Origin: JAUVXJ01 sp964577995
Lineage (GTDB): Bacteria; Chloroflexota; Anaerolineae; UBA7937; B3-Chlor
NCBI GenBank assembly: GCA_964577995.1
Contig: CAZOBP010000001.1
Span: 1 to 64,000, forward strand
Direction of reading: 5' to 3'
DNA length: 64,000 nucleotides
In this document: piece after piece, positions 7,846 through 17,063 of the stretch
Layout of the letters: each line of letters opens with the position of its first letter
How positions within the stretch are numbered: the first letter of the stretch is position 1
Program-made: the position numbers and the translations under genes
The notes under the pieces: model-generated
Databases searched by the model: none
What the model was told of the DNA's origin: nothing
The model's input: only the letters and a program-made list of their open reading frames with translations

Positions 7846-10767
7846 ATGTTTTCTATGGAACAAGGGATGAATCCCGCGTTTCTAAGAAGCTTAGAGACAA
7901 TGCTGGAAAGCAGGTGGCCCGGACGGATCCTGGTCTTCGCGGTGATTCCGGCCCTTTTCATCGCGACCCTGGTCCTTCCCCCAGTGGCCCTGCCCGAACG
8001 TGTCCTTTCTGCGGGCTATGCTACCTTCACCAAGGCCGGAGGCTCTCTTCTGGACCCCGATGGCACTCAGTTGACGATACCTCCAGGGGCGGTATCTGGC
8101 AAAGCTCAACTCCGATTCTCGTCCATCCCTCGAGCCGACTTCCTGGCAGGAACCGCGGGAGACCCGAGTATCGCCCAGGCAATTCCCACGTACCTGGAAA
8201 TGAAGAGTCCTCTGTATGCTATCTCCGCCAGAGGCGAGACGCCGAAGGAGATCACCCTCTCCGTACCCATCCCCAACGATGCAGAACCCCTCAGTTCATT
8301 AGACGTGTACGCCTGGACAGGGCGTGAATGGCAGTGGGTTCCCAAGACAATCCTCTTGGAGGATGATCTTGTGGAATCGACCCTCACCTCCATTCCTGGC
8401 GCAGTGGCTGTCATGCAGACAAGTGCCCTCGTGCCCTCGGTTTCCGCTCCCTTGGAGGCGGGCGCTGTCCTTCCAACAGAGGCCAGGGGGGTCCTTGTTG
8501 AGGTCGAGGCTGAGTCGCTGCCCGTCCAGAGTGACGGTATCGATGGCAATACTACGGTGTTTGCTGCAAGCGGGCTCCTGGAACAACCCGGAGAAGGCAC
8601 CTCCTACATAGTCCTCCCCGCACTGAGCAACGAGATGGAAGGCACCATCAGGAGTGACCTGGTGAACAACATCCTGGTCAACGAGGAGCTCCGCCAGAAC
8701 CACGTGAGCGACATCGTAGACCTGGTTGTCCAGAACATGTACCCGGGAGTCAATCTCGACTATCGCGGTTTGGAACCAGCTTTGAGAGAGAACTTCACGG
8801 CCTTCGTGTTGGAGCTAGGCGAGGCACTCCACGCCAATCACAAGCTCCTGGCGATCACCGTGCAAACGCCGACTCGAATAGCCGAAGATCGGTGGGACAC
8901 CGGAGTCTACGATTGGCAGGCCATTGGTCAGGCCGTTGACACTTTCAAGCTTCCCGCCCTGGCGCGCCCCGACGCCTACAGATCCGGAGGCCAGATGGAC
9001 GCGCTGCTCGGCTATGCGGTCGACAACGTTGACAGGTACAAGATCCAGATCGTGCTCCCCAGCTACAGCACCGACTGGGTAGGGGACGCGTTTACCCCAA
9101 GATCCTACGCTGAAACCCTGCAATTGCTGGGTGGCAGTCTGATCCTAGCAGAAGACAGGCAGACCTTTGCACCTGGTGAGGTAGTCACCGTGCAACTGGC
9201 AGGGGCACCATCCTCTGTCAGCTTCGACGACCACTCGCAGTACTACTGGTTCACATACACCGACGACAGGGACGAACACACCGTCTGGCTGGAGAACGCC
9301 ACGAGCTTGGCACACAAGCTCGACCTGGTAAGCTTGCACAATCTCAAGGGAGTCAGCGTCGAAGGCCTTCTCGCCGAAGGGATCGACGAACGAATGTGGG
9401 AAGTCCTACAAGAGTACCTCAATTCGGTGACACCGACGGCCGATACTCAGTTCGCCGTGCTGTGGACGGTCGAGAGTGCAGTAGGAGCGAGCCTATCCCA
9501 AGAGGTTAGATCTCTGTCCGAACCGGTCTTCGCCTGGACCGCCCCTGACGAAGGGGGTGAGTACTCCATCTCCGCGGTCATCTCGGCCGATGGCGGCGAG
9601 ACCGCGGGAACCGAGGGCGGGCGGGTCTCGTTCACCATCGCCACCCCGACTCCAACACCTGAGCCGACCGCGACGCCTACCCCTACCCCCAGGTCCACAA
9701 GCGGTACGTCCCAGCCCGCCCCTACGCCAGTACCGGTGTCGGCCCCCGCCGTTGCCGGCACAGGCTTCGGCTACGGCGCACAGTTGGCTCGCGTGAACTC
9801 AACCACCCTCGGGCACATGAACGCCCTGGGTTTCCAGTGGGTCAAGCTTCAGATCCGGTGGGAATCCCAAGAGCCGTCCCCTGGAGCCATCGATTGGGGC
9901 ACTCTCGATGGAGTGGTATCACTCGCCAACGGATCGGGAAAGAAACTCCTCTTCTCCGTAGTGACTACGCCAAGCTGGGCACGGGCCAGGACGGAGGGCG
10001 AGGGACCGCCCGACGATCCGTCCACGCTGGGCAACTTCGTCGGAGCCATAGCCGAGCGCTACTGTGGCAAGGTGCAGGCCATCGAAGTGTGGAACGAGCA
10101 GAACCTGCTAACCGAGTGGAACACGGGCAGGGGCATCAATGCCCAGGAGTATATGGATCTGCTCAAGATCGCGTATCGTAGGATCAAGAACGCGTGTCCC
10201 GGCATGATCGTCGTGTCCGGCGCTCCGACCCCAACGGGCCTGAGCGACGGCTGGACAGCCGTTGACGACGCCGAGTACCTGCGCCGGATGTACAACAACG
10301 GGCTCAAAGACGTCTGTGACGCAGTCGGTGTCCACCCCAGCGGCTTTGACAACCCGCCGGACGCCGATTGGCGCACGTGGAAAGACTCCTCTGGTTTCAA
10401 CGGCCACCGTTCCTTCTTCTTCTACAACACCATCAAGTCCTACCACGATGTGATGGTGCAGAACGGGGACGGCAACAAGAGACTGTGGGCCACCGAGTTC
10501 GGGTGGGCCACGATCGACAACATGTCCGCCGCGCCGAATCCCGGCTACGAGTACGCGGCCACGAACACCGAGGCCACACAAGCGGACTACCTGGTGAAGG
10601 CCATGCAGATCGCCAAGCAGAGTGGCTACATGGGAGTGATGTTCATCTGGAACCTCGACTTCTCCATAGAGACTGGCGGCGGTTGGGAGGGCTCGAAGTT
10701 CAGCCTCTTGAGGGCCGATGGAACCCCCAGACCAGCCTACACCGCGCTTGCCAAGATGGCCAAGTAG
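7846..10767 (+). CDS. large surface protein: ZU5-like + inactive GH18-like + clan GH-A glycoside hydrolase
   Basis: This 973-residue exported protein starts with a hydrophobic signal or anchor (about 24-48). A ZU5-like beta domain follows (about 58-170, GGSLLDPDGTQLTIPPGAV). A GH18-like barrel (about 240-440) shows YPGVNLDYRGLEPALRENF, where active GH18 enzymes have a catalytic Glu and this has Arg, so it probably only binds. After an Ig-like segment and a Thr/Pro linker comes a C-terminal GH39/GH5-like domain (about 640-973). Its likely acid/base is Glu751 (VWNEQN) and its nucleophile Glu884 (WATEFGW). AAAGGAG lies 3 bases before the ATG at 7846; an ATG at 7855 is also possible. The substrate is unknown. 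Confidence 0.8.
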   Translation: MFSMEQGMNPAFLRSLETMLESRWPGRILVFAVIPALFIATLVLPPVALPERVLSAGYATFTKAGGSLLDPDGTQLTIPPGAVSGKAQLRFSSIPRADFLAGTAGDPSIAQAIPTYLEMKSPLYAISARGETPKEITLSVPIPNDAEPLSSLDVYAWTGREWQWVPKTILLEDDLVESTLTSIPGAVAVMQTSALVPSVSAPLEAGAVLPTEARGVLVEVEAESLPVQSDGIDGNTTVFAASGLLEQPGEGTSYIVLPALSNEMEGTIRSDLVNNILVNEELRQNHVSDIVDLVVQNMYPGVNLDYRGLEPALRENFTAFVLELGEALHANHKLLAITVQTPTRIAEDRWDTGVYDWQAIGQAVDTFKLPALARPDAYRSGGQMDALLGYAVDNVDRYKIQIVLPSYSTDWVGDAFTPRSYAETLQLLGGSLILAEDRQTFAPGEVVTVQLAGAPSSVSFDDHSQYYWFTYTDDRDEHTVWLENATSLAHKLDLVSLHNLKGVSVEGLLAEGIDERMWEVLQEYLNSVTPTADTQFAVLWTVESAVGASLSQEVRSLSEPVFAWTAPDEGGEYSISAVISADGGETAGTEGGRVSFTIATPTPTPEPTATPTPTPRSTSGTSQPAPTPVPVSAPAVAGTGFGYGAQLARVNSTTLGHMNALGFQWVKLQIRWESQEPSPGAIDWGTLDGVVSLANGSGKKLLFSVVTTPSWARARTEGEGPPDDPSTLGNFVGAIAERYCGKVQAIEVWNEQNLLTEWNTGRGINAQEYMDLLKIAYRRIKNACPGMIVVSGAPTPTGLSDGWTAVDDAEYLRRMYNNGLKDVCDAVGVHPSGFDNPPDADWRTWKDSSGFNGHRSFFFYNTIKSYHDVMVQNGDGNKRLWATEFGWATIDNMSAAPNPGYEYAATNTEATQADYLVKAMQIAKQSGYMGVMFIWNLDFSIETGGGWEGSKFSLLRADGTPRPAYTALAKMAK

Positions 10768-10794
10768 ACAGGAATCCATGGACACGTATGACTC

Positions 10795-10829
10795 GGAGCA
10801 TGGGACCTCCCTGCCCATGCTCCATTTTT
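10795..10829 (+). terminator. rho-independent terminator after the hydrolase gene
   Basis: GGAGCATGGG (10795-10804) pairs perfectly with CCCATGCTCC (10814-10823) across a 9-base loop, and is followed by ATTTTTC. It separates the two paralogous hydrolase genes into distinct transcripts or reduces read-through. Confidence 0.85.
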
Positions 10830-10887
10830 CTGTTGCGGGCCTGTTGAGATTGGGAAGATCTCCGCAGAGATGTTGGAGAAGACCAGA

Positions 10888-12270
10888 ATGGAAACGGAAG
10901 ACTACTCAGTGAAAACGACGCCAAAGGGAAGACGGACTCTGAATTGGTTAGGTTGCGCAGCCTTGGCCATCTGCGTAGCACTCATCCTTGGCCTGATCGC
11001 GGGCGTAGCGGTCGCTAGCATGATGGGCCTGCTGCCCTGGCCAGGCCAGCCCGAAGCGACGCCCACGCCTCTACCTATCGTGACCCTCGAAGCGACCGCC
11101 TCGCCACAGGAGCCGACTGCGAGCCCACAGTCGTCACCGACTGTGCTCTCCGAGACGCAAGTCCCGTCTTCCGACACCCCAGTGGCACCCGCTGCCGCAT
11201 CCCCCACACCGGCCTCGCCCGGAACAGGCTTCGACTACGGCATCCAGGTTCACTTGTTCCACCTAGACGCAGGGTACACTTGTCAACTGGTCAACAACAT
11301 GCAGTTCAGATGGATCAAGCACCAGATAGAGTGGAAGGAGTTCGAACCGTCGAAGGGCCAGTACCTCTGGGAGTCCATCGACGGTATTGTCGACGCCGCT
11401 GACCAGGCTGGCCTCAACACTCTGCTCAGTGTAGTGAAAGCGCCCGACTGGGCCAGGGGTGGCTACACAGAGGAAGATGGTCCACCAGCGGACTATGACG
11501 ACTATGGCGACTTTGTGGGTGCTATGGCCGCACGTTACTGCGGAAGAGTCCAGGCCTACGAGATCTGGAACGAACAGAACCTCAAACGCGAATGGAACAC
11601 CGGGAGGCCCTTGAGTGCTACGGAGTACGTGGAGCTCCTGAGCGTGGCATATAATCGCATCAAGGCAGCGTGTCCCAGCGCTATTGTGGTGTCAGGCGGT
11701 CCCACGCCAGTGGGCTATACGAGTGACACAGCCATAGACGATTTCGACTACCTTCGGCAGATGTACCAGGCAGGAGTGAGCGATTATTGCGATGCGGTCG
11801 GCGTGCATCCCAGCGGGTTCAACAACCCGCCAGATTGGCGCTATCCGCCGGCGTACAGCGAGCCCGGCATGACGTCACCGGGCCACACCAAGAACCGCCA
11901 GTTCTACTTCCTTAACACCATCGAGGGATACCACGACATCATGGTCTCCTTTGGCGACGGCAACCGGAAGCTGTGGGCCACCGAGTTCGGCTGGGCGTCC
12001 ATCAAGAACCTCACCGACAAGCCCAACGAAGCATACGAATACGCAGCGGACAACACCGAGTTGGAGCAGGCTGAGTACCTGGTCAGAGCCCTTCAGATAG
12101 CCCGGGAGAAGGGATACATGGGCGTGATGTTTGTGTGGAACCTCAATTTCGCGCCCGCAAGAGGGGCCGGCGACGAGCGGGCCGCTTTCGGCATCCTGCG
12201 GGAGGACTGGTCCGAGAGGCTCGCCTATCAGACACTGGCGGCGGCTAGGGCGATGGGAGATCTGCCGTAA
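10888..12270 (+). CDS. membrane-anchored clan GH-A (GH39-like) glycoside hydrolase
   Basis: This 460-residue paralogue of the C-terminal domain of the preceding protein has an N-terminal membrane segment (about 22-48) and a Thr/Pro linker (about 52-112), then the hydrolase domain. The likely acid/base Glu229 (EIWNEQN) and nucleophile Glu366 (WATEFGW) are both kept, as are AVGVHPSGF and the ending pattern GYMGVMFVWNLNF. It should cleave a glycan outside the cell. The ATG at 10888 has GGAG 9 bases upstream; the earlier ATG at 10870 has none. It lacks the ZU5-like and GH18-like parts, so it is the minimal member of the tandem pair. Confidence 0.82.
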   Translation: METEDYSVKTTPKGRRTLNWLGCAALAICVALILGLIAGVAVASMMGLLPWPGQPEATPTPLPIVTLEATASPQEPTASPQSSPTVLSETQVPSSDTPVAPAAASPTPASPGTGFDYGIQVHLFHLDAGYTCQLVNNMQFRWIKHQIEWKEFEPSKGQYLWESIDGIVDAADQAGLNTLLSVVKAPDWARGGYTEEDGPPADYDDYGDFVGAMAARYCGRVQAYEIWNEQNLKREWNTGRPLSATEYVELLSVAYNRIKAACPSAIVVSGGPTPVGYTSDTAIDDFDYLRQMYQAGVSDYCDAVGVHPSGFNNPPDWRYPPAYSEPGMTSPGHTKNRQFYFLNTIEGYHDIMVSFGDGNRKLWATEFGWASIKNLTDKPNEAYEYAADNTELEQAEYLVRALQIAREKGYMGVMFVWNLNFAPARGAGDERAAFGILREDWSERLAYQTLAAARAMGDLP

Positions 12271-12279
12271 CTGGCCGTT

Positions 12280-12945
12280 TCACTGCACCCGCTGCCAGTC
12301 GACGCGCTGACTGCAATCGGGCTGGTAGTCTATGTCCACCACGCGGCTCAGAGGGTTTCCAGCCCCGTCCACGATCACTAGGTGGAAAACGCCCGCGTCG
12401 GAGCCCATCGTGAACTCATACTTGCCCACCTGGGATTGTCCTTCGGTTTGCTTCTCGGCCTCGAACCCGTAGTCGTTGTATAGATACATGCGTGCCCCGG
12501 GCAACCCGTTGCCGCCTGCGTCGTAGACCCGGCCTCCAATCAGCCGCGCAGTTGTGCAGTCCCGTTCGTCCCGCACCACGTGGAACTGGTATTCGTCCGG
12601 TGGCACGACTGGCGTCGCTCCGCCAGAGGGCACCGTCGAGGTTGGGCTCTCCATCGGCGTCGGAGACTCTGCGGGAGTGGCTGTCGCTGGAGGCACGGGC
12701 GTCGCTGTCGGTGCCACAGGCGTGGATAGCTCAGGGTTGGGAGAAGGTGTGCCGGCGGGAGTATTGCTGGCCACCGGTGTCGAGCCGGTAGGGCTACTCA
12801 CGGACGCCTCGGTAGGAGTCCAGCTTTCTACAGCGACGACTTGAGACTGTGTACCCCGCGTCAAGGCGGAGAAGGCCGCACAAGCACCAAGGCACATGAG
12901 CAAGAGAACGAACAAGAAGGCCAGCGCGGAGCCCTTATTCTGCAT
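12280..12945 (-). CDS. lipoprotein or anchored surface protein with Thr/Pro linker and CarboxypepD_reg-like domain
   Basis: A hydrophobic N-terminus ending LLLMCLGACAAF could be a lipobox (LGAC) or a membrane anchor. A Thr/Pro/Ala-rich linker follows (about 45-120), then a domain starting LIGGRVYDAGGNGLPGARM, which resembles carboxypeptidase-regulatory-like domains. It has Cys residues near both ends and closes with DCSQRVDWQRVQ. It is similar in plan to the protein at 4139-4912. The ATG at 12945 begins the hydrophobic segment directly; the longer frame to 13005 adds only charged residues. It ends 9 bases from the convergent hydrolase gene. Function unknown. Confidence 0.7.
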   Translation of the reverse strand: MQNKGSALAFLFVLLLMCLGACAAFSALTRGTQSQVVAVESWTPTEASVSSPTGSTPVASNTPAGTPSPNPELSTPVAPTATPVPPATATPAESPTPMESPTSTVPSGGATPVVPPDEYQFHVVRDERDCTTARLIGGRVYDAGGNGLPGARMYLYNDYGFEAEKQTEGQSQVGKYEFTMGSDAGVFHLVIVDGAGNPLSRVVDIDYQPDCSQRVDWQRVQ

Positions 12946-13059
12946 GAAGCCATCATCCTTTTCGAAATCCAAGTGGTCGCAGCGACTGCGTCCAGAGCCT
13001 ACCAACCAGCCATGTTATCATAACTCGTCAGGCACTGCAACGGCAACTAGGCACGCCGT

Positions 13060-13088
13060 TTGCGCCGCGGGCGGCGAGGTGCTATGAT
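13060..13088 (+). promoter_or_regulatory. promoter for tRNA-Val
   Basis: TTGCGC (13060-13065) and TATGAT (13083-13088) have a 17-base spacer, 15 bases before the tRNA. The DNA between -35 and -10 is GC-rich. Confidence 0.5.
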
Positions 13089-13103
13089 ACGCAGTATCCA
13101 CAG

Positions 13104-13177
13104 GGGCGAGTAGCTCAGCTGGTCAGAGCGCGCGGTTCACATCCGCGAGGTCGTAGGTTCGAGTCCTATCTCGCCCA
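13104..13177 (+). tRNA. tRNA-Val (anticodon CAC)
   Basis: A full cloverleaf can be drawn. The acceptor stem GGGCGAG pairs with CTCGCCC. The D stem is GCTC/GAGC. The anticodon stem CGCGG/CCGCG flanks the loop TTCACAT with anticodon CAC. The T stem GTAGG/CCTAT carries loop TTCGAGT. The discriminator is A and the 3' CCA is not encoded. It is the only tRNA seen in the window. Confidence 0.95.
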
Positions 13178-13214
13178 CTGGTCTCACTAGCGCTCCTGCT
13201 GTGGGTACCCAGTC

Positions 13215-14942
13215 ATGCCCAACAAACCAGACATCTCGACCGAGTGGCGCATCAGTCACCTTCGCTGGGCCATGCTGGTCGCCACGTTGATCATTAGTGC
13301 CCAGGACCCCTCACAGAGACCTCGGCTCCTAGCCATCTTCGCCATCCTGCTGGCGGGTGGACTGTATAACCTCGCTCTAGTACTTCTACTGTACTTCAAG
13401 CGCCCGTTCGTCCATTTCCGCGAGGTCACGCTAGGTCTGGATACCCTGCTGTTTGTGATTGTCGCCTACCTCTCAGGGCAGCCCTCGTATTTCCTTTTCA
13501 CATTGTTCCCCGTGGTTGTCGCTGCACTCCGGTTTGGCATCGAGATAAGCCTGCTCGTGGCCAGCCTGGTCACGTCCTCCTACGGCGGCTTCGTTTTGTT
13601 CTTCCAGCCATGGCTGGCAGGCGGGCAAAACCTCACCCCCACTCTGGTCACCATTCTGGCCTTGTTCATCGCAGCCATTGCCATAAGCCTCCTGAGACCC
13701 AACCCCCGGAAGGCCCTCGAAGTCACCGAGGGTGAACCGGAGGCACCACCGAGCGCTGCGTATCGCGAGCGTTTTCGCGCCATATATGAAATGACCGGCG
13801 AACTCATCGCTACGCTCAACTACCAACTGGTCCTGGAGAAGATGCTTGACGTCAGCGTGGCCGGCTACCAAGAAAGCGAGCAGAGAAGCCTTCAACGACC
13901 CGCAAGCATGGTGCTCCTCTTCGATGAGGAGCAGGATAACCTCTACGTCGCTGCGTCTCGCAATCTCAGCAAGACTGATGAATTCAAGCGAGTGAAAGGA
14001 TCCACCGGCCTGATACGCCACGTCCTGTCCAGGGGCGAGCCAGCGCGAACCAGCCGCCCCGATGCCGATCGTGAGTTGTCCACCTACCGCGCTCTACGCC
14101 GTTGTCGTTCCTTGCTGTGCGTTCCTCTGAGAGCGGGTCTGGAACTGTACGGAGTGGCGCTTTTTGGCAGTCCCGAGCGCAATGCCTATGGCGACGCCTA
14201 CATGGAACTGGTCACAGCGTTCTGCAACCAGGCCAGTATCGCCCTTCAGAATGCGGAGCTTTATGAGACCCTCAAGGAGGAGAGGAAGCGGGTACTCTTC
14301 AGTGACGAGGAGCTACGAAAGCAGCTAGCACGCGAACTCCATGACGGCCCTACCCAGACCATATCCTCCATTGCCATGCGACTGGACTTCATCCGAACCC
14401 TCCTCGAACCCGATCCCGCTCGGGCAAGACAAGAACTCGACAAACTGGAGAGGCTGGCTGGCCAAGCCGTCACCGAAGTACGCACGATGCTCTTCACTAT
14501 GCGCCCCATGGTTCTCGAGAGTCAAGGTCTAGCCGCCGCCCTGGAGCAGTACGCGGAGCGCATCCAGCAGACCGACGACATCGATGTGCACGTGGACGAC
14601 GCACGGCTGAAGTCACGACCTGTGCCGCTTGTCGAGGGTGCCGTTTTCTTCATTCTGGAGGAGGCCGTCAACAACGCCAAGAAGCACGCCGACCCGCAGC
14701 ACATCTGGGTCAGCCTCGAAAGCAGCAACGGTGAGCTGTTCGCACAGGTGAGAGATGATGGTCAAGGCTTCGATATCGCGGAGGTAGAGCATTCCTATGA
14801 CCAGCGCAGCAGCCTGGGTCTCGTCAACATGCGCGAGCGCGCCCGGCTGATCCACGGCGTGTTGACCATCGAGTCCAAGCCCATGGAAGGAACGACTGTC
14901 ACTCTCACCGCCCCCATGAGCGGCGAAGAGGAAGCCCCGTAG
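13215..14942 (+). CDS. membrane sensor histidine kinase (GAF, HisKA_3, HATPase)
   Basis: Residues 1-160 form about six membrane segments. A GAF-like sensory domain follows (about 195-350), then the dimerisation/phosphoacceptor helix LARELHDGPTQTISS with His376. The ATPase domain has N-box EEAVNNAKKHA and G-boxes DDGQGFD and GLVNMRERARLIHG. This is the NarX/DegS/LiaS type, which normally pairs with a NarL-type regulator. No response regulator is found in the window, so the partner is elsewhere. The gene follows tRNA-Val by 37 bases. The signal is unknown. Confidence 0.92.
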   Translation: MPNKPDISTEWRISHLRWAMLVATLIISAQDPSQRPRLLAIFAILLAGGLYNLALVLLLYFKRPFVHFREVTLGLDTLLFVIVAYLSGQPSYFLFTLFPVVVAALRFGIEISLLVASLVTSSYGGFVLFFQPWLAGGQNLTPTLVTILALFIAAIAISLLRPNPRKALEVTEGEPEAPPSAAYRERFRAIYEMTGELIATLNYQLVLEKMLDVSVAGYQESEQRSLQRPASMVLLFDEEQDNLYVAASRNLSKTDEFKRVKGSTGLIRHVLSRGEPARTSRPDADRELSTYRALRRCRSLLCVPLRAGLELYGVALFGSPERNAYGDAYMELVTAFCNQASIALQNAELYETLKEERKRVLFSDEELRKQLARELHDGPTQTISSIAMRLDFIRTLLEPDPARARQELDKLERLAGQAVTEVRTMLFTMRPMVLESQGLAAALEQYAERIQQTDDIDVHVDDARLKSRPVPLVEGAVFFILEEAVNNAKKHADPQHIWVSLESSNGELFAQVRDDGQGFDIAEVEHSYDQRSSLGLVNMRERARLIHGVLTIESKPMEGTTVTLTAPMSGEEEAP

Positions 14943-14987
14943 TGTCCTGGTCCCTGCGTGACCTACCACATACCCCAACGGTGGCTT

Positions 14988-15794
14988 ATGTCAACTCCTG
15001 AGCTTCTGGATTCTGTCCTAGACTACAGGCTCGAGTTGGTGATATGGGTGCTGGTGTCCATCCTCATCTACGGCGTCGCGGTCAACCTCTGGTACCACCT
15101 TCAACGAGCCCCGTCGAGCCGGGTGAGCCGACGCCTGACAGCCTTCGAAAGCTGGCCCCATAGCCAGTGGTTCTTCCAGGCCCTGCGTCTCGTGTACTAC
15201 CTGTGTGTCCCCTACTTCGCCCTGACCCGTGGCGTATCTAATCCGACGCTCATGGGCATGTGGGTCGCGGACTGGTTCGATGAGCGGTGGTTCGGCGAGT
15301 TGGCCTCGGGTCTGGCGCTCGGCCTTGGAGCATTCCTGCTCCTCCTCTGGGGTTGGCACCACTACCTGCTGACCACGAGGGAGAGCGACGGCCAGCCCAC
15401 AGGTGACCCCTACTCGTTCGAGCGCAGGCTTCTGGCAGCACCCTGGGGCTGGGGACTAGTCTTGCTCGAAGTCCTGTACCTGGAGATGCACTGGGCGTTC
15501 TACCGGAGCGCTACCATCCGAGCCGCGGGGGATTACTATGGGGTATTCCTGGGCTTCCTGCTTGTGCTGGCAGAGTGGTCCCTGAATCCGGCAATCCGTA
15601 GCGATATGGGCGTGGCCCGGCGGGGCGCAGAGACCTTGACCACCGCAACCATAGCCTTCAGCATCAGTGTCATCTACTACTTCACAGCCAATCTATGGCT
15701 GTGCCTGGCGGTTCACCTCACCATGCAGTTCGGACTGTTGTCGTTTCTGGCCCTGTCCTGTGGCCTACCCTATCACGAGGGAGAGAGCCACTAG
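14988..15794 (+). CDS. polytopic membrane protein, possibly degenerate CPBP-like
   Basis: This 268-residue protein has six or seven predicted membrane helices and no clear enzyme signature. Two short stretches, YLEMHWAFYRS and ANLWLCLAVHLTMQFG, sit where CPBP (CAAX protease and bacteriocin-processing) proteins have their Glu-Glu..Arg and His motifs, but the match is weak. It follows the histidine kinase closely and is probably co-transcribed, so it may work with that sensor. The ATG at 14988 is chosen; a GTG at 14958 is also open, and neither has a good ribosome site. Function unknown. Confidence 0.55.
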   Translation: MSTPELLDSVLDYRLELVIWVLVSILIYGVAVNLWYHLQRAPSSRVSRRLTAFESWPHSQWFFQALRLVYYLCVPYFALTRGVSNPTLMGMWVADWFDERWFGELASGLALGLGAFLLLLWGWHHYLLTTRESDGQPTGDPYSFERRLLAAPWGWGLVLLEVLYLEMHWAFYRSATIRAAGDYYGVFLGFLLVLAEWSLNPAIRSDMGVARRGAETLTTATIAFSISVIYYFTANLWLCLAVHLTMQFGLLSFLALSCGLPYHEGESH

Positions 15795-16004
15795 CACAGC
15801 AAGAAGCGTGCCTGCCAGAACGGCAATCCGCTTGAGGTCGTCGTACACGTACGCGTATTGCTCCGCAAAACCTTGGGCCGCAGTCGCCTCCACTTGAGTG
15901 GCCGGGGCCTTCGCTGACCTCTCTATTGGTGACGGAGTGGTCACCTTGCGTACAGCCTTCTTGCCCACCCGTTTGCTGCGCGATCGACGCGATTTCCTAG
16001 CCAT
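15765..16004 (-). CDS. 79-residue basic, tail-anchored membrane protein
   Basis: The N-terminal 25 residues are strongly basic (MARKSRRSRSKRVGKKAVRK). A middle segment rich in Ala and Thr follows, and a C-terminal membrane helix ends the protein (IAVLAGTLLAVLVALSLVIG). The start follows a GGAAGAAA ribosome site. It sits 18 bases downstream of the sortase gene, so they are likely one transcript, and its 3' end overlaps the convergent membrane protein gene by 30 bases. The basic tail could bind nucleic acid, ribosomes or acidic lipids; no family is recognised. Confidence 0.6.
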   Translation of the reverse strand: MARKSRRSRSKRVGKKAVRKVTTPSPIERSAKAPATQVEATAAQGFAEQYAYVYDDLKRIAVLAGTLLAVLVALSLVIG

Positions 16005-16022
16005 CCTGTTTCTTCCTCAACT

Positions 16023-17063
16023 CTATTGATTGGCGAGTTCGGCGATGAGTACTAGGCGATGACTGTCTATCATATATGGGTGGCACGTAATGAGCGTGAG
16101 CGTGGCATCGGGAGTCGCTTCCAGAAGACTCACCTCGGTTGGCCCGACGACCATCTTGGCCACCACCAAGTAGCGATACGGTGTCTCTCCCGCATACACG
16201 ATTGCCTCGTCACCTATGTTCACGTCCTCCAGTCGCCTGAATATCTCGCCGTACACGTCGTTGTGCCCGGAGATCACCATGTTGCCTCTTTCACCAGGGT
16301 TCGCCGAGCCGATACGGTGACCGGTCCCCATCTTCAGCTCTTCCCAACTGTCTCCCTCCACCACTGGTGCGTCAAGATCGATGCAAGGAATCACAATCCT
16401 CGATGCCTGTCGAGGACCAGGCGTGGAAATGGGAATCGAGGCCCCAGGCTCCACCAGATGGCGCAGTTGGTCGGGCACGGTGCCCCCGGATCCCGGAGGC
16501 AGGCTACCTCCCGGCAACACCGCTCCGGTTGTGGCAGCGGGCCCAGTCTCGGGCTCGGCGTCCAAGGCCTCGGCGACCTCTCTGTTCAACACCTGGAGCT
16601 CTGACAGTGAACTGTACACCACGAAGATGAGTCCCGCCAGGGCAGCGAGCTCAAGGAGCAAGAGCAACCTATCGCGCAACCTGGGGAAACCCTTGAGCCA
16701 CAAGCCTCTCCCCAACCTGGCCAGAACCGATGCCGCTTTGCCTATCACACTGGTCTGCGGAACGATCTCCACGGCCTTGAAAGAGGCGCTTTCGTCGAGC
16801 ACGCCGCTCTCACTCTGGGCCGGGTGCGCCCTGGAAACCACGGCAGAGCCGCCCTCGGACCACTGACGAGAACCTCTGTATCGTCCACGCAGTGGAGGAC
16901 GCTCCTCTCCCCCATCAGAGGCTTCGAGCAGAGAACCCAACCCCGATTCTTCGCTCGAAGAGACACGCCGAAACCGCTCTAGCGCACGGGCACGTCGCTT
17001 CGCCTCGAGGATTTCCTCGAGCTCCTCTATAGTCCGATCATCCATGGAAGACTCGTCGCTCAT
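16023..17063 (-). CDS. class D/E-like sortase with long cytoplasmic N-terminus
   Basis: Sortases join surface proteins to the cell wall by transpeptidation. Residues 1-125 are charged and probably cytoplasmic, with a helical start (RTIEELEEILEAKRRARALE). One membrane helix follows (about 128-150) and then the sortase beta-barrel. The catalytic set is present: His267 in VISGHNDVYG, Cys327 in TLTLITCHPY and Arg336 in DSHRLVL. Family members usually lack such a long N-terminal region. No LPXTG-type substrate was found in this window, so its partners are elsewhere. The start has GAGGAA about 9 bases upstream. Confidence 0.9.
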   Translation of the reverse strand: MSDESSMDDRTIEELEEILEAKRRARALERFRRVSSSEESGLGSLLEASDGGEERPPLRGRYRGSRQWSEGGSAVVSRAHPAQSESGVLDESASFKAVEIVPQTSVIGKAASVLARLGRGLWLKGFPRLRDRLLLLLELAALAGLIFVVYSSLSELQVLNREVAEALDAEPETGPAATTGAVLPGGSLPPGSGGTVPDQLRHLVEPGASIPISTPGPRQASRIVIPCIDLDAPVVEGDSWEELKMGTGHRIGSANPGERGNMVISGHNDVYGEIFRRLEDVNIGDEAIVYAGETPYRYLVVAKMVVGPTEVSLLEATPDATLTLITCHPYMIDSHRLVLIAELANQ

